From Brachynemurus nebulosus (lineage: Eukaryota > Arthropoda > Insecta > Neuroptera > Myrmeleontidae), in assembly GCA_035578155.1 (NCBI GenBank), contig JAPWDM010000001.1:13990725-14054724 (forward strand): a stretch of 64,000 nucleotides of DNA, in the 5' to 3' direction. Positions 24,617 to 35,199 of this stretch are shown here, in pieces (the stretch's first letter is position 1; every line of letters begins with the position of its first letter). A model generated the notes under the pieces. The model ran no database searches, had not been told where the DNA came from, and was given only the letters and a program-made list of their open reading frames with translations. A program made the translations under genes and the position numbers.

Positions 24617-25581
24617 TTTTTCTTATATTTAAGTATTGTTTAGTTAATTTTCTTAAACTATATTTTTGATATGATGTAACTACAATTTTAATCCATAAGT
24701 TTTTAATATTATCATTGTAATCTAATTACAATTAAATTTTTTATAAGATATTGCTTAAATAATTGTGTCTGCAAAACGTAAGCATTGTAAAAAAAGTCAT
24801 ATCTCAAAATTTTGACCAGTTTAATTGGCAGTTACACTGCAAAATAAAGATTACCTATGTTCATGAAAGCAAGTAAACGTTCATAATAAAACTTTTATAA
24901 TCTTACTTTTTTGGAGTGTTTATTTTAAAATTTACCAAAAGAATTATTATTTTATCATACGACACACTTATATAGAAATTTAGACATAATAAGCAAAATA
25001 TTTAACATCTCGAATCTTTTTGTATATAATTCCAAATTATTCTATACGTCATATTATTATAAATATTTATGTAAAAAAACCATCAATAATCTTTTTTGAT
25101 TCGTTATTTTCAATTAAGTTGAATCAGTTTATTTTTTTCAGCACAATTGAATCACTCATACTGATTCAGTTGAATTGAATCAGAATGAGTGATTCAGTTG
25201 GATTAATATTACACTTTTCTGGGTGTAAACATTACTATATAAGTGTGTAAAATTACATTTTCAGGTGTACAGGCGTGGTTTAAAAATACATTAATATGAT
25301 GTAATTTTACGTTTAACTGCGCACTATTGCGAACTGAATGTGTAAAATTACATCTTGCTGTGTAGTTAATACACAAATAAAACGTAATCTATTACACACC
25401 TGGACCGTAATTTTACGTACGACATGTGTAAAACTACACATATGAGTGAGTAATAATTACACCATGATGGTGTATTTTTCACCTTCGTACATTACGGTTT
25501 GTAATGTTACTGTCATTATAGAAGGCATTTAATTGCCTCCTATAATAGTAGTAAAACGGTACATTTTTTTCTTAGAGTGTA

Positions 25582-27088
25582 TATACACATAGCTCGTAAA
25601 ACGTTAATGATTATTAAAACTTCAAATGATGAGCATAATGTAACAGTACAGCAGGGCTATTATGTATTTTAATATACACTTATCTTTTCCTCTTTTTTTC
25701 TTTTTTTTTTTTTTTTTTTTTTTTGTAAAAATTAACAACTATACAGGAAGATTTGAGAATAAAATGTAGCAAGATTTTAAATGTAAAATATAATTTTAGC
25801 TTTTTAACTCATTGTGTTGTGTTAGAAGAAGTCATTTTTATAATATTTTGTACACCAAAATTAAAAATATCAAACTTGAATTTCATTTGCATTTTAGGCA
25901 CATTTTTCCTTTCCCCTGTTCCAAACCCGACGCTCAAAAGCTTGCAAACTTTTTCGGCGGTGTTTTTTAATGGTAGGTACTGAATTATTATGAATAGGTA
26001 CAGATTTTATATTCGGATTGTTGGGATAAAATCTTTTTTTTAAACTAATTAATTTTTCACACTTTCTTATGACCTGTATTTCGAAAACGAATTTAATCGA
26101 AAAGTATGGAAGCATTTTGATAGAAAATTGTATCGTGTTTTATTTTGAATTGGAGAACTTTTTTTGTAAAAAAGTATAATTTTTGAAAACTAACCTGCGC
26201 GTTAGGTACCTTCTTCCCTTCTTGTCTCTTAAATTCGACACTCAAAATCTTGGTACTTTTTTCTACAATATCTCCTAGTGGTACGGAACAATTTATTATT
26301 ATTATTTATAATTATACGATTATTTATATTTCGAATATTAGAGTAAGACACTTTCTTCAACTAATTTGACCGGTTTAATAAAGAAGTCCACAGTAGCGTC
26401 CTTTTTCATTATTTCAGCAAGTACAGTTGCCACTAGAAATCTCAGCAGGCAGTTCATAAAAATGGAATAAGTATCGCCTGAAGGAGTTTTGATTCAATTT
26501 TCATTACCCGTCTACACCAGAAGTAGCGTTATTTGTTTGGGTTGTATATTGTAGCGCCGCATGGAACAGGCGCTGGGTAAAATCAAATAGTTTCCATTCG
26601 AAGTTTTTCAAAAAATGAAAATCTTTGTAATTAAACTAAGAAAATTAACAAGTATCAGTTTTAGAAGAGATTAAATAATAGTTAGAACATTCATGTTATG
26701 TCAGTTGCATAGAAATTGCAGTAATGCAAATTACAATAACATGTATTAGTGAGAGTGAGAAGAAAGATAGTGGACAAAGATGCTTCTATAATAGATCTGG
26801 TTGGTCAAGAGAACACCACACAAGAGGTAGTTCTGAGAATTAATATTATGTACTTAAGTGATTTATGTATCTCATTCTTTCATACGATGAAAAATATGTT
26901 TATCTCAAATAGAAGCTCATGGAATGTTCTATAGAACTTTAAAAAAGTTGATTGATTCTAATTTTATCTTTACTTGTAACAACAACTAAATTAGTTTCGG
27001 GTCCTCTTTCCCTCAAAAACGGTCTAAACTGATACATGTATTATTTTTATATTGTTACAAATTCAACATATACCTGATATACCTACCA
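25582..27088. other. AT-rich non-coding DNA, one poly-T tract
   Basis: A run of 24 T lies at 25701-25724. Two weakly similar direct segments occur around 25895-25985 and 26200-26285 (both with a 'GACRCTCAAAA' core followed by T-rich sequence). No gene was recognised; the frame at 26749-26934 has no identifiable domain. Confidence 0.5.
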
Positions 27089-27090
27089 TA

Positions 27091-27551
27091 CACAGAGAAA
27101 AAATTCCAGTAAAAATTACTGAGCTGCCTCCGGTAAACGAGTCTTAAGTGACCAGTCCGTAGGAAATTATTAAGCAAAAATATAAAAAATGCGTTTCAAA
27201 CATTATTTTTTACGATTCATTTGAAAATTTTTCCTGTACACATTAAGAATTTTTCCTATACAGCTGCGTAAAATTTCAAGTGGACACCGGGAAAATTTAC
27301 TTAATTTTTTGTAAAATTATGCTGGACATAGAATAATTTTTGCTGAGTCGCTGTGTATTTCACTTGTGCTGTGTATTTTACATGTCTCACACATCACTGC
27401 ATACCAAGCATTACATAGAGAAAACAAGCACGCAACCACCCAGAGCACCCGTGTTAGACCAAAACACGCAAAACACGACTTACAGACGCAGCAACCGTTG
27501 GTTCGATCAGTTGCTCAATAGCCAATATAGTGACTGGATGTTTATAAAGTG

Positions 27552-27584
<33 letters not shown>

Positions 27585-28057
27585 AAATTATTATTTATTG
27601 GACTTTCCATTTAAAACAAAAAATTGTTGTGTTTCATGAATTTTTGTTTAGTTTTTATTTTAATTCTTGTATGTTTTTTATATGTATTGATATGTTAATT
27701 GAAACATGTTTTTATACAAATTATTGTAATGTGCTTATTGTTAAGAATTTATATATTTTTTTCCACAAATAATAAAAAACCACAAAAAATTTTTTCTATA
27801 TTAATAATTTGATTTTAATGCTTACTCTTCTATCAATATCCTTTTAAACTATTTTAATTCAATTATTTATTAATAAATAAAAAAACCTTATTTATAAATA
27901 ATACGGTAATTTTTACTGAGCTATAGGGTAATCTAAAATTTTTACTATAAATTATCGTACTTTTTGCTTAGCCTGTCACTTATGTCCACATTACCAGAGA
28001 GCTCAGTAATTTTTTACCAGAAATTTCAGTAAAAATTACTGTATTTTTTTCTCAGTG
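27091..28057. mobile_element. TA-flanked CACAGAGAAAAAA element, 967 bp
   Basis: TA lies at 27089-27090 and 28058-28059. The left end CACAGAGAAAAAATTCCAGT and the right end ACTGTATTTTTTTCTCAGTG are imperfect inverted repeats. The palindrome CAGTAAAAATTACTG occurs at both ends, and related GGTAATTTTTACTGAG, CAGTAATTTTTTACCAG variants recur at 27905-28020. A 28-T run is at 27552-27579. The 99-codon frame at 27340 has no recognisable domain. The architecture matches the elements at 21381 and 44226. Confidence 0.7.
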
Positions 28058-28059
28058 TA

Positions 28060-29317
28060 TATACCTGATAAATTAATTATTTTGTAAAAAGCGCATCTTC
28101 AATTATAACGAGCTTTGATATAGCATAAGTACGTATATTAAACAATATACTGTATTTTTTTGAACGGTGTAAGTATAGTAGAACTGTACCAAACATTAAA
28201 AATTTATTTTTTATACACTTATTATTAAACATTCTTCTCTACGATTAATACATACCATACCATGTACTCAATAAAATTATTTATTACTCTAAAAGCACCT
28301 CTTCGATTTTGATGAAATTTGGTGTGCTCTAAGTGTATAAGGTAAGCAATATTCTGCATTTTTTGAAAGGTGTAAGTATACTAGAACCATACTATTAACG
28401 AAATGTATTTTCTATGCATTTATTGTGAACTTTTTTAATTTAAGAAAAAATATTAAAAAAAAATATAAAATATTGTCCCAAGTATTACCAAAATTTTGGC
28501 GTCGGTTCTGTTTCCCTAGATATTATGGTTTTTGAGAAAATTTAGTTTGGAAAATTACAGCACTCACACATGTTTTGGTTAATATCCCAAGGACAACGCA
28601 AGGTTAAGGGTCAGTGACCCTATATTTGGTAATCACTTTGAGTGTCAATATCACTACACATACTATTACAGACATCGGCTTCTCTCACTATACCCTTGAA
28701 GCAAGGCCGACTTATGGAAATTTAGATTTCAAAAGTACATTCGAAAATTTATTGAATTAATACTGAGAAGCTAGAATATTTTAAAAGCAAAATCATGAAT
28801 GTAGATATACATAATACATAAATAAACGAAACTTTGACAACAAACAGATTAGCATACATCACCATTATATTTACTTATATCATTTGACTGGATTGCTGCA
28901 AATGACAGTATCAATCGTATCAATATAGTTAGATCCCGTACATAATTCATATACGTAGTCACTTATAATGTTATATACATAACTATATACTATACAGAGA
29001 ACTGTTATTGGCAGCTTCAATTTTTTTGTGTCTAACATTTTATAAAATTTATAGTTTATAGTACCTAAATATACCCTTCAGCGTATTAGAAAATTAACAT
29101 ATAACTGTAGGAATAAAACTTACGTGAATTTTATTTATATATGGGATACTGTACCCTTTTATCTGTACCTGCACGTTTCAATACCGTAGGCAGGTTTTCG
29201 TTTTCTAGTTCTAGGTTAAAAAGGAAATATGTAGAAAGTAATACAAAAACCAAATTGCTGAAACCTTCACTAAACTTTCTGAACTATATTCATAAAATAC
29301 AGAATTATTAGATCATA
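28060..29317. other. Non-coding DNA with a diverged ~200-bp direct duplication
   Basis: 28143-28240 and 28347-28440 share the order CAATATwCTG, then GGTGTAAGTATA, then a T-rich stretch. No gene was recognised in the rest. Confidence 0.45.
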
Positions 29318-29518
29318 GTAGCCGGGCCAGACCGGTTCTGCCGTACGCTACGTTGTCAAAAGTATGAAGACACCTTGACTAACCCCACATTTTTGACGTG
29401 GTACTGTACTTAATGTGATGGCACATTACCGTGCCAAAAGTATAGGGCCTCCTTGAGTCAGGGTGTCCCCATACACTTAAGGACGTAGTGTGCGGAAAAA
29501 TCGGCCTAGCCCGTCTAC
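29318..29518. mobile_element. Possible MITE, 201 bp
   Basis: The left end GTAGCCGGGCCAGACCGG and the inverted right end GTAGACGGGCTAGGCCGA agree at most positions. The interior is GC-richer than its surroundings and holds a partial direct repeat (TCAAAAGTATGAAGACACC / CCAAAAGTATAGGGCCTCC). No perfect target duplication; GATCAT/GAACAT flanks are only suggestive. Confidence 0.45.
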
Positions 29519-29688
29519 TGAACATTTTTGATAAAACATCTGTAGCTCAACAAAACTGGAGATGTTGAAAACTTCATTACTACGATAAAGTAGTAATGAA
29601 GATCAAAAAAACTACTACATGTTTATCTCTCTTTAAATTATAATATAATAACAATGATGCCTTTAAAAAAATTTAATTGAATAAATGA

Positions 29689-31003
29689 GGGGTATAAAAG
29701 CAAAGTCTGCAATCTCCACTTTTTAACCAAAATGAGTTAATGGTATCATAGACAAGAACATAGACTAATATACATATTCAAATATTAAATTCATGACAAA
29801 TACTTCAAACTCCAATAGAAAAATTCATTTAAATATCACGGTTCAAAGCAATCTCAACATTCTCCACTTAAATGCTTAAAGCAAACTTAGCAATCTCCAT
29901 TTTTACTGTTTTATTTAAAGTGTTTGTTGCCTTTTCAAATAAAAGACAACAGACACTTTAAAAGTACTTTTGTCTTTGGAGTCATTCACACCTTCATGTC
30001 AAAAGCATAGAATTGATTTTTTCTGTAGCCGGACATTGTTTCATACCCCCTGATAGAGTTTTCGGGAACATTGAAAAAATAATTAGACGTTACGAAACAA
30101 TAGTTCCCCTGTTGATTACGTAAAAATTATAAAAAGTCATATCGCTGTAGTAAAACTTGGATCCGAATGTTTTCGACTGGAAAAAAGTATCAGATGCTAT
30201 TATGAAAAAATGGGGTAACTGGCATTTCAGTTTCAACCGACGAAACGATTTTATATAAAACGAAATGCTACCAAAATTTCTGTATTAGTTAAAGGGAAAC
30301 GTTTCTATAAAAATGATTACAGAGTTTACAAACTGTTCTCAAAAGTGGCAAGTATAAAAAACGTACACCTGGAAAAAATAAAATTAATGAAATGCAAGTC
30401 AGTGCGGCAAAACTAACTGAGGCGGACAACTTACTCAAGAAATATTTTGGAGAAGAATGGTCTGCTAAACCAGAGCTTGCATATCACAAAAGAGTATTCT
30501 ATAGGCACAATCTACTCAATAATCATATTACCGTGGAAGATAATCCACTAGAGGAAAATCTTTATGTGAAATTTTGGTTGAGGCTGCTGATTTAATCATA
30601 TAAACGTATGATTAATTGATACTTTGATTCAATAAAAAATATTTATATTTACATTTTTTTTGTTTGAAAAATATTTACTATCAACTTTTATAAAATAATG
30701 TTTAATTGTTCCTTCATTTACCAAATAATGCAAAAGACACAATCTTCTTGTATTTTCAAAGCAAACACTACAATCTCCTTACGTCCAAAGCAAAGCCAGC
30801 AACCTCCATCAATAAATTTGATTCTAATCTTAAATTAATTTACTAATACTAGTCAGGCTTGAAGCAACAGGTTTAATAAATGGTTTGTCATCAACTAGTA
30901 ACAATAGTTTATTGGTTATGAATTGAAAAGGATCAAAATTTAAAAAAGAATATTACCCGAAATATGGTGCAGGAGGAGATTGCAGGCTTTGCTTTTATAC
31001 CCC
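29689..31003. mobile_element. TIR element with iterated CAATCTCC motif, 1.3 kb
   Basis: The left end GGGGTATAAAAGCAAAG and the inverse right end CTTTGCTTTTATACCCC match perfectly; the similarity continues into TCTGCAATCTCC. Diverged copies of AAAGCAAA...GCAATCTCC recur at 29876-29905, 30759-30780 and 30786-30808. A coding relic lies inside. No clear target duplication (flanks ATAAATGA and CCAAATAA), so the superfamily is not assigned. Confidence 0.7.
30166..30595 (+). pseudogene. Unrecognised coding relic inside the TIR element
   Basis: Protein-like stretches lie in successive plus frames. One reads FDWKKVSDAIMKKWGNWHFS to a stop. After a frame change a second reads NATKISVLVKGKRFYKNDYR and VYKLFSKVASIKNVHLEKIK. 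After another change an open frame starts at 30392 with MQVSAAKLTEADNLLKKYFG and ends at 30595. Near its end a further one-base shift would give a more regular tail, ILVEAADLII. The even charge distribution and order look like a once-continuous protein broken by indels. I do not recognise the family; being between element ends it may be part of a former transposon protein. Confidence 0.4.
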
Positions 31004-31284
31004 CCAAATAAAAATCTTTTTAATATTGAATTCTTAAATAAACTATTCTATAAAAACTAATCTCTCTTTTTCCTGTTTGTACCCATTTATATTTTTAATT
31101 TTCAAATTACTTAATTATTAAGTTTTACTTTGCAAATATAGCAAATACTCCAATAGCAAATATAGAATATCATCAGTAACGCTTACATCTATTAAACTTA
31201 AAAAATTTAGTTTTTTACATTTCTTACAGTTTTTCATCAAAACAAGTATGTGTAAATTATAAAGTTTTTTACATGTAAAATACT

Positions 31285-31311
31285 GTGTAATTTACCCGAA
31301 GTAAATTACAC
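31285..31311. repeat. Short hairpin GTGTAATTTAC
   Basis: GTGTAATTTAC is followed by GTAAATTACAC with a 4-base spacer. It resembles, but is isolated from, the iterated motif in the CACTCTAAG element. Confidence 0.5.
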
Positions 31312-31905
31312 GGACAAGTCTGGTTAAAGATGATTAATTTCTTAATTGGATTATATTTAGTATAAGTTAAAAGGAATTTACATAGATACAATTATGTGTC
31401 GCTATCAATGTATATGTTACAAATTATTTGAAAATGCAAACTACACCTGTTACTCATTTCGTTTACATTGATTTTTTTTTTATAAATTTAATTTTTTTAA
31501 GCAGAACCAAACTAATAGCATCTGCCTCTTTATAAATGGCAGTTATTATGGCATAGTATGTAATCTGACATTTGTAACAATGAAATTATCCTTTTCGGAA
31601 ACAATAAAGAAAAATATATATGCTTTTCTGTTGAACCGAGAAATCTTTTTAATGTAAATTAAAAGCAATAAAAATTTTATTGTATAAAAAGTGTGTAGGA
31701 AAGAATGATAAGAATTTGTTGCTTTTATTCGAGAAGTTTGCTTTTCAAACTAAATATTTAAATAAAATGATATAGATAGTGTGTTCAAAAATTGTAGAGT
31801 ATAAAATGTCGTTTATATTATTACTGAAAAATATTTTGAGGAATTCTATACACATATGCTATAGGCATACATACGCGTCGTACGCATTGTTTACAAAATA
31901 GTATT

Positions 31906-32190
31906 TACTTATAATAAAACTGTAACAAGACCGGATCTGTACATGGAATATTTTTTAAAAATTTTTACGAGTGTGATAATTATCGATTTAGATATCAAAA
32001 TAGTTATTTTTAAACTTTGTATCTGTCTGTTTACCTTTCTGTGCACATGTCACGCAAAAACTAGTGCGCAGATTTAGATAGAATTTAGTGTGACGATTAT
32101 TTAATTATCCGAGTCAAAATAGAGGATACTTTTATTGCGGGAAAATATCTCATTCCCACGGAAAAAAATTAAAAATCGATTCGAGCAAAA
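31906..32190 (+). repeat. Second copy of the ATAATAAAACTGTAAC / ACGCAAAAA repeat
   Basis: It contains TATAATAAAACTGTAACAAG, CTGTACATGGAATATTTT, ATCGATTTAGATATCAAAA, CACGCAAAAACTAG and GCGGGAAAATATCTCATTCC in the same order as 10005-10220. It shows the family is dispersed; Helitron affinity is inference. Confidence 0.6.
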
Positions 32191-32569
32191 ATTATACAGA
32201 AACTACATATATTATAAACTATACTTAAGTGTGTATTTCTCAATAATTTCACATCAACACGTTGCGTAACGACATCGCGGGTACAGTTAGATTTATAAAT
32301 AAAGTTCTGACTGATTTAAAGCATTATTCTAGTTCATAATTTTGAAAAATTGGATTATTTTTTTGACATTTTCTAAAAATTTTTTTTAATTTACAAATTT
32401 AACCCCTTTAGGACTAATGACGAGCTCAGCCCGTCATAATAATTTTTAGAAAAAATTCAACTGAAGAGTGTGCATTGTCTTATATCGGTAACTGGAGGCT
32501 GTATAGTAAAGAGCGGTCATATTGTAAATAAATTAAGCAAAACCAACCAAACTTACAATTATACTTTTA

Positions 32570-34586
32570 GGGCCGGTATTATAAACGATAGAATAAATTT
32601 ATCTCTGAGATAAATCAGTTTATTCTATAGATTTGAGTATTATAAACGAAAGATAAATATATCTGGTAGTTAAGTCTGTGATATAAATTATCCTTAGAAA
32701 ATCAAGCGAAAAAATTTTATCTGAGAGATTAATTTCCGATATGTCTGCGCTATTCGCTTTATTACTAGGCAATATGTTAGCGAAATAAATATAATTTATA
32801 AGTAATATATCTATTTTTTGTTTTCATTAATATTTTAATATTTTACAATACCTATGTAATAAATTTTGCTTTTAAAATTTTCTAATTTTTTCCATACTCA
32901 AATTTTACCTGCAATTTTAAATATGAATTCAACTATAAAATTGATGTTTGACACATTTTTGACATGTATATACAGAGTAGCGTTGGACATAATTGATTTA
33001 AAAATAATCGACCATTCAATTTTTAAAATATCTCGAAATAGTATAATATAATCATTCGATTTATTTTACAAACTATCTGAAGCTACAGTATGAATGATTT
33101 TAACAATCAAATTAATGGAAAATAACGATTTTAATAATCAAATAGTCATTCGATTATTGAAATTACCGAAATAATAATAATCGATTATAGAAATCATTTG
33201 ATTATTTCCCATTACTACTATATAATGTTGCTAAGGTTATCTGGTCAACTAAAATAGTTATCAAAGGATAACTATTTTATGGGTCGATTCTGTAACTACA
33301 TTATTACAGACTGTTATTTTGCAGTACAGAGCTCTGTAAAATTGTTTTTAACAGAATGTTAAAAATTTGGTATTCTGTAAGACACTATGTTAAGATGTCA
33401 ATTACATTTTATACATTCTACTGTTGTTGAACTATTTATGTTAAATTACCATGGATTTGTGTATATAAAATGTAAAAAATTAATTCTTTTATAGCGATTT
33501 ATGTTAAATGGAGAGATAAATTATGTGTATTACCCATGTATATTAAACTCACGTAAAATTATCATGATTATGGGTTAAGCTATTTCTAAATTAGATATTC
33601 GGGAATTCTCTAGACAACCAGTTCCTTATAATGGTTATAATATTTCAGGCCACGCGTCAAATGGTAAAATAGGCATATGTACCTATAATGCTATAATTTC
33701 GATATCTAATTTACACACATCAGAGCTTTCCGTAGATATCGGTACCGATAGTTTCAGAAATACTTCGAGCCCACCAAGTCTCTGGGGAAAATTTTTCATA
33801 AATTATTGACACTTTTATGGGTAAAAATTTTTTAAAAAAATTGTGAAAACAGCTAAAGTAAGGAGCGCTTATTCACTATCAAAAGACAATGCATTGTGCA
33901 TTAAATACGTAGGCAACAAAATAAGAATTGACAATACTATGAATAAGAATACTTGTTGAAATACATTAAATAACTGAAGCACTGTCGAGAAAAGGTAAAA
34001 CGCTTCATGTGGACAAATTGTGTCAGTGCGATTTTGTCCTGAAAACATTCACTGTATATAAAAAAAAAAATAATTCATAATAAATTTATTTTATTTGAAA
34101 TTACATCCTATCCGATTTAAGAACACTGCACTATTTCCTCAACAGTCTTCTTACTACAAAAAATACTTTATGATCACGTACTTACGGATATCAAATAATT
34201 CAAAAAATGACAAATTAAAACGTCAAAATATTGAATTTATAAAAAACGCAAAAATCAAAATTATCAATATTTAATAATATCCATAGTAATTAGCCTATTT
34301 AACAGCTCTGTAAAGTTTATGGCGAGTGTTTTGAGTGCTGTAAAGTTTACAGAGCAATAACAGAATGTTAGCTAACATTTCTGTTAAAAATTGCGTACAG
34401 AATACCATTTTTTAACATTCTGTAATTTAACAGTCTAACGGAGGTTTTACAGACTGTTAATAGTTACAGAATCGACCAATTAGTTGGTAGAATATTTTAT
34501 AATACCCAGTTAACTTTTATTGGTCAAATAAATTTAACCTAGGGATAGTTATCTACCGATTTATTTTAGTTTTATAATATCGGCCC
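32570..34586. mobile_element. PIF/Harbinger-like element, 2 kb, TTA target
   Basis: TTA lies at 32567-32569 and 34587-34589. The left end is GGGCCGGTATTATAAA and the inverted right end GGGCCGATATTATAAA. GGG-type ends with a TTA/TAA duplication are characteristic of PIF/Harbinger. Subterminal sequence repeats GATAACTATTTT-type blocks. A further inverted pair inside, GGTCGATTCTGTAACTA at 33282-33298 and its inverse ending near 34477, marks a second element nested here; its interior iterates TTAACAGAATGTTA-type motifs. No transposase frame remains. Confidence 0.75.
33282..34477. mobile_element. Nested TIR element, ~1.2 kb, TTCTGTAAC ends
   Basis: The left GGTCGATTCTGTAACTA and the right TAGTTACAGAATCGACC are exact inverses. 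Inside each end, ACAGACTGTTA, TTAACAGAATGTTAAA and GGTATTCTGTA recur in both orientations. No clean target duplication was seen at the edges. Confidence 0.65.
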
Positions 34587-34639
34587 TTAGAGATATTAAA
34601 ATTTTTTTATCTAAAATATTGGAATATACGGCGATACTA

Positions 34640-35170
34640 AAAGAGTTAAAGCCATTTTAGTATGGTAGGTTTAGGATTTACCAAATATTTTACTTCAAAA
34701 TTCTAACTGCGTTTTTCTAGAAACTACTTTGTTCAAACTGGTCGATATGATATCTCGAATTTTATTTATCCTGTTTACTCAATTGTTTTCAAATTTGGCA
34801 TGTGTTTTCTGTGACATGTTACTTTATGGTAGCAGTTAGGAATACTGTGAAATTTTAATTTTTACTAGGAATTTTTTTTTTAAAAAAAGAATTTTGTAGA
34901 ATTTTTTTTTTTTCTAAAAAGAATTTTGTAAAGAAACATTTTTTTTCAAACAGCCGCCTTTCTTATATTATTAAAATTGTTTTTATTATAGTTCAAGTCA
35001 TAATGACAACCTTTCTAAACCAGAAACTTTTTTTGTATGTTCTTAGAATGTCAATAAATGGATGGTAAAAAAAATGGATGCTAAAAATATTAGTACCTAT
35101 TATATTTTTTTATTAAGCCCTAAGAAAAGCTGAAATTATCCCTGTCTAGACTACAACATGCTTTCAAACC
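34640..35170. repeat. Diverged third copy of the 6545-7158 repeat
   Basis: The order of words such as TCAAACTGGTCGATATGATATC, TCAAATTTGGCATGTGTTTT and TTACTTTATGGTAGCAGTTA parallels 6600-6740 and 9430-9540 with many substitutions. Confidence 0.6.
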
Positions 35171-35199
35171 AATATAAAATATATATAAGTACCTATACC

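Larger units (their letters stand above)
21381..25579. mobile_element. TA-flanked CACTCTAAG element, 4.2 kb, with nested repeats
   Basis: The left end CACTCTAAGAAAAAA and the right end TTTTTTTCTTAGAGTG are inverted; TA (or TATA) flanks both sides at 21379-21380 and 25580-25581. The subterminal zones (about 21405-21600 and 25190-25510) iterate a palindromic motif of the form GTGTAAAATTACAC in both orientations. The element contains the truncated foldback 22101-22962 and the tandem array 23195-24616. CAC termini with a short duplication recall CACTA/EnSpm-like elements, and TA recalls Tc1/mariner; no transposase was recognised, so the superfamily is open. Confidence 0.7.
32403..34645. mobile_element. 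Possible piggyBac-like MITE hosting a Harbinger-like insertion
   Basis: TTAA lies at 32399-32402 and 34646-34649. The left end CCCCTTTAG and the inverted right end CTCTTTTAG agree at 7 of 9 positions, and the left continues with ACTAATGACGAGCTCAGC, typical of such ends. If the Harbinger-like element (32570-34586) is removed, about 225 bp remain, a plausible MITE. Short and imperfect ends keep confidence low. Confidence 0.4.
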
